Below, in pieces: positions 36,775 to 55,403 of a stretch of DNA of 64,000 nt (the first letter of the stretch is position 1; every line of letters begins with the position of its first letter). The notes under the pieces were generated by a model. It searched no databases, was not told the origin of the DNA, and was given only the letters and a program-made list of their open reading frames with translations. The position numbers were made by a program, and so were the translations under genes. The stretch comes from Euonymus europaeus (Eukaryota > Streptophyta > Magnoliopsida > Celastrales > Celastraceae), in the NCBI GenBank assembly GCA_963580455.1, contig OY756970.1, positions 11,532,001 through 11,596,000 of the forward strand. The letters run 5' to 3'.

Positions 36775-36962
36775 GCTAGAGTGAAAACCTGAGAGGGCGC
36801 TTTAGGAAAAAATTAGGGATATATAAAACGCTAGGGTGAAAACCCGAAAGGGCGCTCAAGGCAAAAAAAAATCCTGCTAGAGTGAAAACCCGAGAGAGCG
36901 CTTTAGGCAAAAATTAGGGATATATAAAATGTTAGAGCGAAAACCCGAAAGGGCGCTCGGAA
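36775..36962 (+). repeat. Dimeric tandem repeat, 101 bp, after pol
   Basis: Four units start with G.TAG.G.GAAAAC at 36775, 36830, 36876 and 36931: spacings 55, 46 and 55, so a two-unit block of 101 bp is repeated. Each unit has GAAAACC.GA.AG.GCGCT. No ORF. Confidence 0.85.
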
Positions 36963-38491
36963 AAATCTGGTCCTACTAGTGATTAGTACGGATTGATCTT
37001 TGCTTTTGATGGATTTTGTCCTCACGTAAGCAAGGTAGAGAGATACAGTATTGATTTGTGATGTTAAAAGCAGTTAATTGAAAACGCACCAAAACTGGGG
37101 CAGCTTTTGGCGCGTCCTTTATGCTGTTGAAGAGTTTCAGCTTATTAAAAGAAGGAGGGCCTACTGACAAACGGGGAGGATTCAAAGACAACCTCATGCA
37201 AGTTGGATGTGATCATTGTTAATTGGGTGCACACCAAAACTGGGGCAGTTTTGGGGTGCAATTTTCTAAGTTATCACAGTTTCATCTTGGAGAAGTTCGA
37301 TTGGTTCTTCATGCTCATGAATTTCTCATATTCTTGTATATTTTACTCTAAAAGAGTTTCTTGATTGCTACTCATCATTCTTAATAAATTAATGAGACTA
37401 TTCATTTCTTCAGTTTTTATTACTTGTTTTCTCCACCTCTATACCCTATTTCCATTCCCACTCCATTTCCCAAAGTTATATCTTTGAATTCACATTGAGG
37501 ATGTGCATAGCCGTACTATTAAATTTATCACTGAGAAAGTTATGACAGGAATTGTGATGAGTGCATTTAGAACATTACTGTTGACGAGAAGTTGATAGAC
37601 GTTGGCATCCCAAACAAAGAGGATCTGAATTGAGAAACCTGTGGTCGAGATAGCAGAGGGAGATGCCAGTCATGAAAATGGCAAAGGAGGCTTTGATGAA
37701 CAAAAATTCCAAATTAAGAAATACACACACATGGCCGGTTACTGAGACCAGTTAGAAAAAATGGCATCATGAGCATTGAATCTTCAAGAGAAAAATGGTC
37801 TTCTCCTAACCAGAATACAAAATATGTTGATGAACCTTATGAGTCAGAGGGACAATCCCTAGAAGAAATCAGATTGGTCTGGCAATTCACAATTGTACAC
37901 GTGTATGAGGATGTAGAGAGAGCGTGCTTTCATTCATTAACTAAGCATTCACAGTTCATTAAAATAGGTCATTGCATGCATCATCATGGCATTTTTGGTT
38001 TGTGCTTTGCGTATTTGGTTGCAGGTTTGTTCAAGAGATAAAAGAGGGAAAACATCATACTTCTCAAGTCATATAAGGGGTTACAAGTTACCCTAACAGA
38101 AGGCTACAAACCCTGATCCGATCTTCCGAGCCATATTCACGTCTTGTCACTCGTACGCATACATCGGTAAAAATAAAAAGAGAGGAAAAAGGAGGGGGCG
38201 ATTCTGACTTTCACCCTCTTTTGACAAATTCTCGACCCTCTTTTAAATGTTTGGCCTCATCTAGCCAAATCATTGCATCTTCGCCACTGAGTGACGTTTT
38301 TCTACCCTCTTCATCACCTGCAATCCCAATGTTCGACATCTCTTGACCATTTCGTGACCCGTCATTAATGTCATGTCTTTTCTGGAAAACTTTTTTTCCC
38401 TTCCATGAACCGCCGTCTTCATTATCTCTCATCACTTCCTCTCCTCCCAGTTTTCTGACTTGAGCCGATCTACCGCCCTGCACATACTCGA
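36963..38491 (+). other. Non-coding region between pol and the extra ORF of the Ogre element
   Basis: Contains a repeated motif CACCAAAACTGGGGCAG at about 37086 and 37229, each purine-rich and polypurine-tract-like. A 90-codon ORF at 37769-38041 has no recognisable domain. GCATGCATCATCATGGCATT lies near 37975. CGTACG occurs at 38152. Confidence 0.5.
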
Positions 38492-39472
38492 ATGAGCATC
38501 AGTTCGTCATCCCGATCGCGAGCGATCACTTTATTTGCTAGAGCGGAGATCGTCTCGGAACGACGAATTGATCCGGATATTCTGGGAGATGCTGGCACTC
38601 AATGGGCCACGCGGTATCTTCAAGAGCATGCTATGTCATTTTTGATAGATCCAGACCCCGTAGGGGACTTTCCAGTATATCCGCAAATAGTTCGAGATTT
38701 CTACACAACTCTTCAAGCTTTGCCTCCTAATGCGAATACTAGACCACGACCAGTTTATCAAGTTTTTGTAGTCGGTATAAAGCTCCAATTCACCACAAAA
38801 GACATACGTAAATGTTTAGGGTATCCTCCCACCTACGAGGTGGCTACAGGCTTCGAAGCACCAATCACTGGCACCAAAAGGAAAATCATCGACGACATGT
38901 GTAAGAGACGGAGGGTTAAAAATGCTAATGCTACGCGGCGTTCATATTTACCACCAGAGATGTAGTTGCTGGATGATGCACTCCGGCACAATCTCTGCCC
39001 TATTGGCCATAGCCAGCAATGATAGGGTCGAATTCTTCATGCCCTGTACTACATGTACAAAGGTACGTGGTTTGTTATTGGTGAGTTGTATTTAGCAATT
39101 ATCCTAAAGGCACAAAGATTTGTGAAGAACAGGCCAACGAAGATCGAAAAGATATATTTCCCGCGACTTGTTACTCGTTTGCTTTTCAGCAAAGGCATTC
39201 GCCCTCCTCAGAGTTTGAACTCCACATTATACCCAATAATTGTTATGGGGAAAAGCACATGGCGACAAAGCACTGGCCACATGGCCTTGATTACCAAGAG
39301 ACAACGAGCATCGCGGCCTAGGGCTGCGTTACTACAGGAAACATCTCGAATGGTCGCTGGATCAACACCGCCTGACCGTGGTCAGGACACTCCAGCTCAT
39401 GAGCGTCTGTTAGAGTCAAGACGGCAAAGGTGGGAATGCTTGCTGACTATTGCTCAGCAATATGGGGCATGA
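38492..39472 (+). pseudogene. Extra ORF of the Ogre element ('putative plant transposon protein' type)
   Basis: Sense-strand ORF between pol and the 3' LTR. 38492-38965 (157 codons) has QWATRYLQEHAMSFLIDP, FPVYPQIVRDFYTTLQ, YQVFVVGIKLQFTTKDIRKC and ends RRSYLPPEM; after the TAG, LLDDALRHNLCPIGH, another break, then LHALYYMYKG and IYFPRLVTRLLF (39053-39472). This resembles the N-terminal domain annotated as putative plant transposon protein (PF20167-like) in Tat elements. Role unknown. At least two stops. Confidence 0.65.
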
Positions 39473-39705
39473 CCAGAGGCAGTACGGTGTTAGCCCGTGT
39501 CAGGAAATTATTGTCTCAAGTTTCAGACCACGTTTTCACAATCGGTTAGATTTCACTTGCATTTGTCGCAAATCCAAAAAAATATATATATATTTTCAAT
39601 GTTTTCAGCCAAGCCGGGAATGGCTGTAGTGATCGCCGTGCATTTTTTAAATTCGGCCAAAATTTGGTTTATTAACCCTTTGTGCACCATTACTTTGTAA
39701 AGGTC

Positions 39706-39722
39706 ACACAAAGGGGGGCAGC
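39706..39722 (+). other. Polypurine tract of the Ogre element
   Basis: CACAAAGGGGGGCAGC directly before the TGTTATACCCC start of the LTR. Confidence 0.8.
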
Positions 39723-42155
39723 TGTTATACCCCATTTTTGTCCGAATTTCCTCCCTATGATAAAAAAAATACAAAGCAGAAAAACAAAATAGAAAATAGA
39801 TAAATAAATTACAAGAAAAGAAAACAAAAATGAAAACAAAAAATGCATAAGACCTAGCCCTGACCCATATGGCCTCATGCCCATTTGGCCCAAATGATTA
39901 CTAGTAAGGAGAGTCCACAGGCCCAATTATCCATACCAGGCCTAACTATCCAAATAAACCAATCAGCCCATATGTGGCCCATCCCTAAGAAGCCTCCATA
40001 CATTGAAGTTAAGAGAGAAGGAGACAAACCCTGACAGGAGAAGAAATGGCCAGGGAGACGGATGCCGGTGGGACTTAAAGAGAGAAACAGAAAATGACAG
40101 AGGAGGCGTGCGACTTAAAGAGAAAAGTAGGTGATGCAGTGGACGGTTGAAAAATTGATGAGAGGATGGGCGGAAGAGAGAAGCCAGACCCGGATGCCTT
40201 GAAAAAGGGGGGGAGAAAAGAAAAAAAGGGGGGAATCCGAGAAGGAGAGAGCTTACGAGTGACGAAACCAGGAAAAGAGAAACATAATCGGAGAGAGAAC
40301 CCAGCCCCAAAAACACCATCCTCCACCCAAAAACCCCATCCTCGACAGATCATCCTTTCCTCTCTGAAATCTCGATCGGGCCCCTTCATCTACGCCCGGA
40401 AGTGCCATCATCATCGCTCGCGACTTGGAAACCCTCAACACCCGAGCACCAACACTTCATCTTCTCCTCAGACATATTAGATCTCATCTCTGTTTCGACC
40501 TGTTAAAAGGTAAGGTTTCCATCCGTGAAACTCGGTTTCATCTTGATTTGAATTGTGAGTTCTCAAAATGGATTTGAAGAATTCATACCCATTTTTGTTT
40601 AGAATGCTTATTTGTGCTCTGTGATATCTTGGTTTGCTTTTTTGGTCCTCTCCCTGTGCATTTCTTTATATGGTGCTTGCTTGTTTTGGTTCCTGGTTCC
40701 ATATGCCGATTTCGGTCGGAGATACATCACCGGAGGCCACCTCAGTCGGGTGGAGAGGAAGAAGCCCAATTTGGGCTGTAATATTGGGCCAGGGAGGTTT
40801 GTCAATTTGGCCTATTAATATTAGGCCGAGTTGTGATCGTAATGTATTGGGCCGTTGAGCTAATATTGGGCCAGCAGGTGATTTTGGGCCAGTAAATGAT
40901 TTTGGGCCTGTGTGGCTGTTGTTTATTGAGCTTTATGATGGGTCATTGGGCCAGTAAGTGATGTTTGCATATTGATCATTGGGTTTTACATGGGGTCATT
41001 GGGCTAGTTTGTATATGGAGAGGGCTTTTAAAATCATGCATTGGGTTTTTGGGTTTAAGGTTTAGATTATCAGGTCAAAGCCCGAAGCCATGTAAATACG
41101 TACCCATGAAATAATGGACATAAATAGTGTAAATACATACATATTATTTTAGGGTGCTAGAAACATACAGAAATTTGGGATTTGTGTGTATAATGAGTTG
41201 TTTAGATTGCATGCTTAAGGTTGAATTTCTATACCATGCCATGCCATGCATGTTTGAAATTGATTTTGTATATCTTTGTTATACCATGAAAAGGACGCAA
41301 CGCGATAATGATTAAATCTAAGCCGTCTAACCCTAATAATGACACCAAGACTAATATGAGAAACTCGTATTCTGTTTAAATACCAAAAGAACCTTCAAGA
41401 TATTGGGGTTTTTGTCGGCATTTATTCAGAACACTTAATTTTTGTGGAACCAAAAAGCAAACTTATTTTTAGGGATTAGGAGAATCTATTTAAGGACTCA
41501 AGAGGGGGTTTAAAGATATTTGATCCATCTAATGAGCCTTAAATGTATTCTTTCTTTTCTCATAAAGAATATGATTGTGAGTATGACTTAAATTGACCTA
41601 GTCGGTGTCTGTGGATCGATTTGATGCATCAATCGAATTCCCAAAAAAGTTTCACAACCTTTTTTCAAATCATCAAAATCACTTCAAGTGGATTTTTCAT
41701 CAATCTCTAAAGTATTTTTCAGCCAAGCCGGGAATGGTTGTAGTGATTCCGTGCACCTTTTAAATTATCAAAACCACTTCAAGTGGATTTTTCATCAATC
41801 TTCAAAATGTTTTTCAGCCAATCCGAGAATGGTTGTAGTGATCCCGTGCACCCTTTTAAAATTATCAAAAACCACTTCAAGTGGATTTTTCATCCAAGCA
41901 TCAATTGCCACAATATTAATGGGGTCAAACCCACTCAATTGAAACATGAACTTTCTAGCATATATAGAAATTCATTAAAGCAATTGGGACATACAAACTT
42001 CTTTCAAAACTAAATTCGAGCCAAATAAGATAACATTTTAAGGCGACCATTTTTTCGGGAGTTGTGGGATGTCTAACACCTTCCCCATGCTCAATAAACC
42101 CCTTTACCCATTTCTTTTTCGTAGACCATGGTGTCCAATTGCACCTTAAAAATCA
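39723..42155 (+). repeat. Ogre 3' LTR, about 2.43 kb
   Basis: Starts TGTTATACCCCATTTTTGTC after the polypurine tract. It contains a CT-rich leader-like segment (40300-40490) followed by a splice-donor-like AAAAGGTAAGG at 40505-40515, and the ending ATGTCTAACACCTTCCCCATG (42068-42088), which I associate with Tat/Ogre LTR ends. The right end is placed at about 42155, before TTGGTGACGAC. ORFs inside it are short and overlap on both strands; I treat none as genes. Confidence 0.65.
41670..41900 (+). repeat. 95-98-bp tandem repeat in the Ogre LTR
   Basis: CCACTTCAAGTGGATTTTTCAT recurs with starts at 41679, 41774 and 41872 (spacings 95 and 98). Between copies lies CAGCCAAGCCGGGAATGG with its TGTAGTGAT continuation. 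The latter block also occurs once just upstream of the polypurine tract (about 39605-39650). Each unit has the palindrome CCACTT-C-AAGTGG. Confidence 0.85.
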
Positions 42156-43420
42156 ATTGGTGACGACATCATTTTTCAAGCCGGTTACTTCAGGAGGCTT
42201 TGTTAGTGCGTTAAACCATATTTGCATGTTACATTTATTGTATGGTAAATAAGTCTTTAAGGAGTTAATTTCGTGTGAATGTGTGTGAGTCTAGTAAGTT
42301 CTATGGGGTTGATTCCAAAAGTCTAGAAAATACCAAAGGTCTCCTAGTTGAGAATATAAATTCCTTGAATTATGTTTAGGGTTGAATAGTAGTAAATAAA
42401 ATCAAGAAATAAAAAAAAGGTCTCAGAACTTGTTTTTGCTCATTCTAATTATTTCTTTTGATAAAGTCTCAAGGCTAATAGATGTGGCGTGAGAAGCTGT
42501 TTTATGTCGTACCAAATGCACGCTTAGAATGAATAAGTGAAGAGGACCACTTTTAGATGCACCGACAGATCCAAACTCGCATTAGCATATGGTTTCCCAT
42601 CCCTCAGTTATTATTCTCCACAAACACTTGTCACCCAAAAAAACATAAAGGAAAAAACAAGTAGTTATGCCCAAAATGAATGTCAAATTCTCGGTCCCCA
42701 TCCCATGTGGATCAAATTCCATATGATCAATAATTTCAAATGTGTCCTACCCTTGACGACCATGCCTTGGATCCGCACGTTAAACAATACAAAGTTCGAC
42801 AAATTTTCAAGCACATCTCACCAACCCTTTTGACTCCAAATTGCGCTTTTTTCCCCTCATCAGTTAGGTCCTGTTAACTTCTTAACTCGTATCAAGATTG
42901 GATTAGGACTTCTAAGTCCTGCTACATCTGAAATTTATTACTTTTTTAGTCTCAACTGCCTTATTGTCACCTGACACCTGCATTGATAAATTGCTAATGA
43001 ATATATTAGTTGTTATTGAAATATATATTTTTATTGATTTAACTGTATTACGAGTTGTGTTTTACAAATGTAAATGAGTATGTGGTTTCACTTTTGTATA
43101 AAATTGATGAGACTCATAATTAATTTTAATAAAAAAAGATAGAAGAAAATGAATCTTAATAACTTAACTAAGAAATTATATTAAAATATATATATTTTAC
43201 TGATATAATTATATTAGAAGGGGTCGGCTGATATGAATACGTAGCTCATAGCACTTTTTACATAACAGAAATATGATTCAAAAAACAGACTTGTTGTGCC
43301 ATTGCATTGGTGGTTGCCCCCGACACGTCTTTTGGTTCGTTTTCTTCTACTCTGTATTGGATGTTACTTTTGTGTGCACGGTACTGTTTGTGGGTCTCCC
43401 ACATCGCTCTCGTGGTCCTT
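42156..43420. other. Unassigned sequence between the LTR and the ALE2-like gene
   Basis: Begins with TTGGTGACGAC, like a Tat/Ogre primer-binding site. The rest has no recognisable ORF (a 98-codon ORF at 42537-42833 looks fortuitous). The AT-rich part after about 42940 is likely upstream sequence of the host gene. Confidence 0.4.
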
Positions 43421-43423
43421 GAA

Positions 43424-43431
43424 GCTATAAA
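43424..43431 (+). promoter_or_regulatory. TATA box of the ALE2-like gene
   Basis: CTATAAAG about 140 bp before the start codon, with a CT-rich leader (43460-43500) following. Transcription would begin roughly at 43455-43465 if the usual spacing holds. Confidence 0.45.
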
Positions 43432-43570
43432 GTCCTATACCCAGGTTTTGCTTGAGGTTTTTATTTGAGTTCGCTCTATTTTCTTTTAATTATCTCCTGC
43501 TTTATTGGATTATTGGGTGAGAGATTGAGAGATCTTTGACAATCGAGCTTCAATTTCCCGGAAATGTGAA

Positions 43571-49696
<6,126 letters not shown>

Positions 49697-51156
49697 ATTA
49701 TTATCAAGAGTGACAAAATGGAAGTTTTATTTGGTGGGGAATTTTGTTCACACCAGTCACATGAGATACAGTGGACAGTCAAAACCAGACATAGAGTTGA
49801 GGAAAATCAATGTAAGAGTGGCCATATCGTTGACACTGTCTGCTTGATACTAGAGCGACACGAAAACCTGTCAATTCAGGCGAGGTAAGGCTGTTTTATA
49901 TTACAGCTGATACCCGATTGAGATTATATTTCTCATAGGTGTATTATTTTGTATGTATAACCGCTGGATAGAATACGTGTTGAACGTAATTCATGTACAT
50001 TACGTTACATTACTAAGATGTTATTTTCAAGCATTACATTATACATCTATCAGACAACTTTTGCAGTTGTTACTAAATTTCCATGTTATTAGTCACTTGT
50101 GCATAATTTCATTTTTATATTTTCTCCAAGAAAAAGTGAGACTAGTAAGTGTTTCTTGTCACTGACTACTAAAAACTACTGGTTTGTATGACAATTTATA
50201 CTAAAAGCTGATTTTGTATGACAATCTAGTCAATCTAGCGATTATAGCTAGATTGTAAGCATATGCTCTTGTCGGGGAAAAATAGCCATTCTTTCTCAAA
50301 ATCTTCACTCCAATCCAATGTACCAACAAATAGAAATACAGTGTCATATTTTTCTTCAAGTTCGGGTGAAAATGTATTAATGTAATTAATGCAGTGATCA
50401 TAGCCATATATAATACCTACCCATTATCAACACAGTCGCTTGAGGATTAGTCCCTGGAGATTCAGTATGCATCGAGCCATCCACGACTCGAAGACTTCGT
50501 CTCTTAATCGGGATTTCGACATAGGGCGACACACAAGTCTTGCCTTGTGGCCTACTCGGATACAATTTTAAAGTCACCACAAATTGAAATTTATAGACGC
50601 AACTGATCATCTAAAAGTATAGATAAGACTTGGTCTATGGTTCAAAGACTCGTGTGGGCTTGAGAGTCATTTAAACATGCGTCAAGTGTTAGGCACCCCA
50701 TCTTCGGGGAGGTTTTTTTTGAAAGAGTATTCTGAGGGAAGAAAATAAAGGGGTTTAGTAGAGGGACCTATAGAGAGAGGCCAAAAAGAGGTGAGAAAAA
50801 AAGGAAGGGAAAGAAGGAGAACTCCGAACTAGGAGATAATTCTCGAGAAGATATTGAAGGGATCCCCAATAGAGTGGGGACTTCCAACATAGAAAAGAGG
50901 TTTTGCAAGAAAGGGACTCCAACATCCCAACAAAATAGAACCGAAGAAAAGAGGAAGAGAGGTACAATTAGAAAACATTCAAAAGAGGGGTAAGACTTCT
51001 CCACACCATATAATCAAACCTAAGCAACAATTAGAGCTATGCAAGGAGTATTGGTTGTCCATATTGCTGGACAACTCCAATATGTAGTCTAATCTACTTC
51101 CTTTTTAATTCTTTACACCCACACACAAAGAATGGAAAACGCAGTCTGTTTTGAGA
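49697..51156. other. 3' UTR of the ALE2-like gene and unassigned spacer
   Basis: The first few hundred bases after the stop are probably 3' UTR; no clear AATAAA was seen. From about 50400 the sequence changes character (purine-rich, CACCCCATCTTCGGGGAGG near 50694 could form a small hairpin) and looks like old repeat DNA, but I recognise no family. Confidence 0.35.
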
Positions 51157-51434
51157 TGTAAGCAAAGATCGGAATAGCACACACAAAAAAATCAAACAAG
51201 AGATCAATCAAAGAGACACAAGATTTTAACGTGGTTCGGCCAATAATGTTAAGTTCACGGCGGCTGCAGTGTTCTTATTTTCTCTCAATAAAATCCAGGG
51301 CTACAAGGAATAAGGGTTATATATATATATACACCATCTTTTTGGCATAAAAATACCAACCAGCCCAATATATAAAACTCATGTATAAGCCCAATATAAC
51401 TAAAACTAAAAATAATATTATCCATCACTTAACA
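51157..51434 (-). repeat. Copia 3' LTR
   Basis: On (-) TGTTAAGTGATGG...CTTACA. Contains TATATATATATA at about 51318-51331. Matches 55888-56158 with visible small differences and indels. Confidence 0.85.
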
Positions 51435-51546
51435 ATCATCCACTTGGATACTATCAAGAAATTGTAAGAACAGTTATATCAATAACACCATTACTGACAC
51501 CAACACGCAGCAGCCTTAATCACCATCTTCAAGCTAGAAAACTAAC

Positions 51547-54500
51547 TCAAGCCTTGCATAGCTCCACCTTATTGACCGTCACACTCTTCGTCAAAGTATC
51601 AGCTGGGTTTTCATTCCCACTAACATTCTCAAGCTTCAACAAAGAGAACTTGGCGGATATAATGATATCTCCTCTGAATGTGTTTGGTATTAGAAGGGAA
51701 GGCAGGATTCTTGGCAAGGAATATACCACTCATACTGTCACCATAGAGAACACCCTTACCCTTTTCTTTTCCCAACTCTTCCATTAGTTTTTACAACCAC
51801 TCCATCTCCTTGACAACTTCTATTATAGGAACATACTCTTCTTCAGTAGAAGATAAAACAACAACCTTTTGTAGTTTGGAACTCCAAGAAACAGTAGTAC
51901 CTCCCAAGGTAAAACCATAGCTTGTTGTGCTCTTGCAACTGTCAAAGCCACCTGCTAAATCAGCATCTACAAACCCTTCAAATTTCAATTCACCTAAAGT
52001 AAAAGTCAACCCATAATCTACAGTTCCACACAAGTATCTCATAGTCCACTTCAAAGCCTCCTAGTGCTTCTTTCATGGATTACTCATATACCTGCTAACC
52101 ACTCCCAATGCATGAGCAATATCTGGTCGAGTGCAGGTCATAACATACATAAGGGAATCAATAGCAAAAGCATAAGGAATTTTACTCATTTGCTCCCACT
52201 CTTTATCACTTCTAGGTGATTGATCATTACACAATTTTAGATGACTCCCCAAAGGTGTAGTAACTGACTTTGCTTTGTCCATATTAAACCTGCTCAAAAC
52301 TTTCGTCACATGCTCAGATTGAGAAAGTTTTAAAGTACCTTTGGTTATGTCTCTTGTAATTCTCATTCCAAGGATTTTCTTAGCATTCCTCAAATCCTTC
52401 ATTTCAAATTGGCTTGACAGCTGTTGTTTCAGATTATTAATATCCTTGATGCTTGATCCTGCAATCAACTTGTCGTCGACATACAACAGCAAAATAATAT
52501 ATGAGTTGTCAAACCGTTTAAAATAGCAACAATGATCTTGCTCACTTCTGGTGTAACCTGAACTGATCATGAAGTTGTCAAACTTCAAATTCCACTGTCT
52601 TGGAGTCTTCTTCAAACCATACAAGCTCTTCTTCAGTTTGCACACAAGTTTTTCTTTTCCTTGTAATAAGAACCCTTCTGACTGATGCATATAAATCACT
52701 TCTCCAATTCACCATGAAGAAAAGCTGTCTTTACATCTAATTGCTCAAGATGTAAATTCTCACTAGCCATCATTCCTAGTGCCATCTAGATTGTAGGCAT
52801 CTTTACTACAGGAGAGAAAATTTTAGAATAGTCGATGTCATACCTTTATTCAAAACCTTTCACAACAAGTCTAGCCTTGTACTGTTTACCGCCATCATGT
52901 TCTATCTCGACCCGATACACCCATTTGTTGTGCAAAGTCTTCTTTTCTGCCTGGTAGTTTCACTAACTCGCAAGTCAGATTCTTCATCATAGAATTCATT
53001 TCTTCTTTCATGGACAACTCCCAGTTTTTCACATTCACATCCTATTTAGCTTCTACAAAGCTTTCTGGCTCACCATTATCAGTCAACAAGATATAATGCA
53101 AAGAAGGAGAATAATGTTTAGGAGCTCTTACTGTTCTACTAGACCTTCGTAGAGCAACTGGAGGAGTGGTCAGTTCATCATCATCATCCTGTGGAATGAT
53201 AGGAATGCCTATTTCATGCTCAACCAATGTAGACTCAAGAATACAAGTATGAATTGTTTCAGACCTCTTTACTTCTTTCACATTATCATTAGGCTTGTCT
53301 TTGTACATCACGCTCTCATGAAAAATCACATTTCGACTTCTGATAATCTTTCGGTTATGATCATCCCAAAACCTATAGACAAATTGTTCATCTCCATAAC
53401 CAATAAAGAAACACTTCCTTGATTTTGCATCAAGCTTGTTGCAATCATGAAAATCAACATGTACATAAGAAACACAACCAAACACTCTAAGGTGTGAAAG
53501 TTTTACCTCTTTACCACTCCAAACTACTTCAGGCAGCTTATTCTCTAGTGGAACTGACGGACTTTGATTAATGAGATAAGCTGCGATGTTAACTGCATTA
53601 GCCCAAAACATCTTAGGCAACCCCTAATGAATTCTCATACTTTTAGCACGTTTGTTGATAGTTTTGTTCATACGAGGTGCATCACCATTCTGCTGCGGTG
53701 TTCCTAGGATAGTTCTCTCCATCCTAATCCCATGTGTAGCACAATACTCCTTGAAACCACTATCAACATATTCCCCACCATTATCAGATATCAAACACTT
53801 CAATTTCAAACCAATTTCAGTCTCAACAAGAGCTTTCCACTTCTTGAATATACTAAATAAATCAAATTTATTTTTCATAAAATAAACCCATAATTGTCTA
53901 CTGCAATCATCAATGAAAGTAACATAATACCTGGAGCCGCCAAGAGAAGTAACTGGAGAAGGCCCCACACATCAGTGTATACCAAGTCAAGCTTATTCTT
54001 CCTCAGTGTTCTTCCACCTGTCAGAAAATTGAGTTTCTTTTGCTTCCCTATAATGCAACTCTCACACATATCAAGATGAATTTTCTGAACTCTAGGAAGT
54101 TTTCCCTTTGACATAAGTTCTTTTATACCCCCTTTCAGGCTCATGTGACCAAGCCTCTCATGCCATAGAGTTGACTCACTAAGTCCCTCTACAACAGAAA
54201 TTGTACAAGTGCAATCAGTAGTCATATATAGAGTTCCAATTTTCTTACCTCGAGCAACTACCATTGCTCCCTTAGTCACTGTCCATGAACTAGCACCAAA
54301 TAAAATAAAATAGCCACCATCATCCAACTGTCCAACTGAAATCAAAATTTTCTTCAATTGTGGAACATGTCTGACCTTCTGTAGAGCCCAAACTAAACCA
54401 GTCAAACTCTTAATTCTAACTTCTCCCATACCTACAATCTTCAACACTTCACCATCAACTAAGTACACATTTGCAAAATCACCAGACACATTACTCTGGA

Positions 54501-54585
54501 TGATCTCTCGGTGTGTCGTAGTATGGAAGGAAGCCCCTGAATCCAACACCCAAGACTCAGAATGTGATTCAACAGATAATAGCAT
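51547..54585 (-). pseudogene. Copia pol: protease, integrase, RT, RNase H
   Basis: In (-) order: protease WVLDSGASFHTTTH (start of 54585-53875); integrase zinc region HERLGHMSLKG...CESCIIGKQ; core TDVWG, then a frameshift near 53975, and LISDNGGEYV; the segment that should hold the catalytic Glu reads QQNGDAPRMNKT, so the Glu is Pro. A stop follows at 53624. The integrase C-terminal part and linker are 53620-53042. RT N-terminus is degraded (53041-52700); the RT core at 52699-52073 has KLKKSLYGLKKTPRQWNLKF and YVDD. After a stop, RNase H (52054 to about 51547) has GFVDADLAGG and STTSYGFTLGG. The motif style matches the Tnt1/Tork group. Confidence 0.88.
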
Positions 54586-54599
54586 GGCATCATGTGTAT

Positions 54600-55403
54600 C
54601 ATCAGTTACTGCATTGACCTTATCTTTCTTGTTGTCTTTTTTCTTTAGAGACCAACAATTCTTCTTAATGTGACCTTGCTTGCCATAATGTCAATAACCA
54701 TCTTTTTTCTGGCTAGAAAGAGAATTACTTCTACCTTTCCCTGACCTGGATTTACTACGACCAAAATTCTTATATGACTGTCTACCTCTGTCATTAACAT
54801 TCAAGGCAGAACCATAATTTGAGGATTCTCCAGCATCATTTCTTCTGGATTCTTCACTCAAAATCTGATCTCTCACAGCACCATAGGTAAGTTTGTGTTT
54901 TCCAGTAGAATTGTTCACAACTGTTCTCATAGTCTCCCAACTATTTGGCAAAGATGCCAAGATAATTAATGCCCTCACTTCATCTTCAAAAACAATTTCA
55001 ACCAACTCCAATTGATTCATAATATCATTGAACTTATTCAAGTGCTTTATGACAGGAGTATCTTCTTGCATCTTCAAATTAGACAGCTTTTTTATCAAGT
55101 GAACCTTGTGATTCGTAGTTGGCGTCTCATACATCTCTAACAATGTATCCATGAATTCCTTCATAGTTGCCGCCTTAGCAACATTGTGAGCAACACTCCG
55201 TGTTAGAGTCAATCGAATAACTCCTAACACTTGTCTGTCTACAGCTTCCACTAGTCATCGAGCATCTTTTCTGGTTGCTTACCATGAAAAGGCAAGTGCA
55301 AGTTTTTCCCATACAAGAAATCCTCAATTTGCATACGCCAATATGCGAAGTCGGTACCATCAAATTTCTCAAACCCTACAACTTTAGCTTCATCGGTACC
55401 CAT
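54600..55403 (-). pseudogene. Copia gag
   Basis: The original start is probably ATG at 55403, followed by a GFEKFDGTDFAYWRMQIEDF segment. A TAG and a frameshift near 55255 precede the open stretch 55251-54691 (186 codons) with the UBN2-type capsid core (LLEMYETPTTNHKVHLIKKL, FNDIMNQLELV, LPNSWETMRTVV) and a basic Ser/Arg-rich tail. The CCHC knuckle reads Y-*-H-Y-GKQG-H-IKKN-C: both leading Cys codons are Tyr and the intervening Trp is TGA. Confidence 0.85.

Larger units (their letters stand above)
27690..42155 (+). mobile_element. Tat/Ogre-type Ty3/gypsy retrotransposon, 5' truncated
   Basis: Order of parts: ORF1 (DUF7745-like plus coiled coil), gag, protease plus G-patch, intron, RT, RNase H, second RNase H, integrase, tandem repeats, extra ORF, polypurine tract and LTR. 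Two RNase H domains, a G-patch and an intron upstream of RT are known features of Tat/Ogre elements. The 5' LTR, primer site and start of ORF1 are missing at the junction with the viral fragment. Many stops and at least five frameshifts make it inactive. Confidence 0.9.

Noticed and set aside
39963..40480. Overlapping ORFs of about 100 codons on both strands
   Set aside because: They overlap each other inside the Ogre LTR, have low-complexity Pro/Ser/Phe content and no recognised domain.
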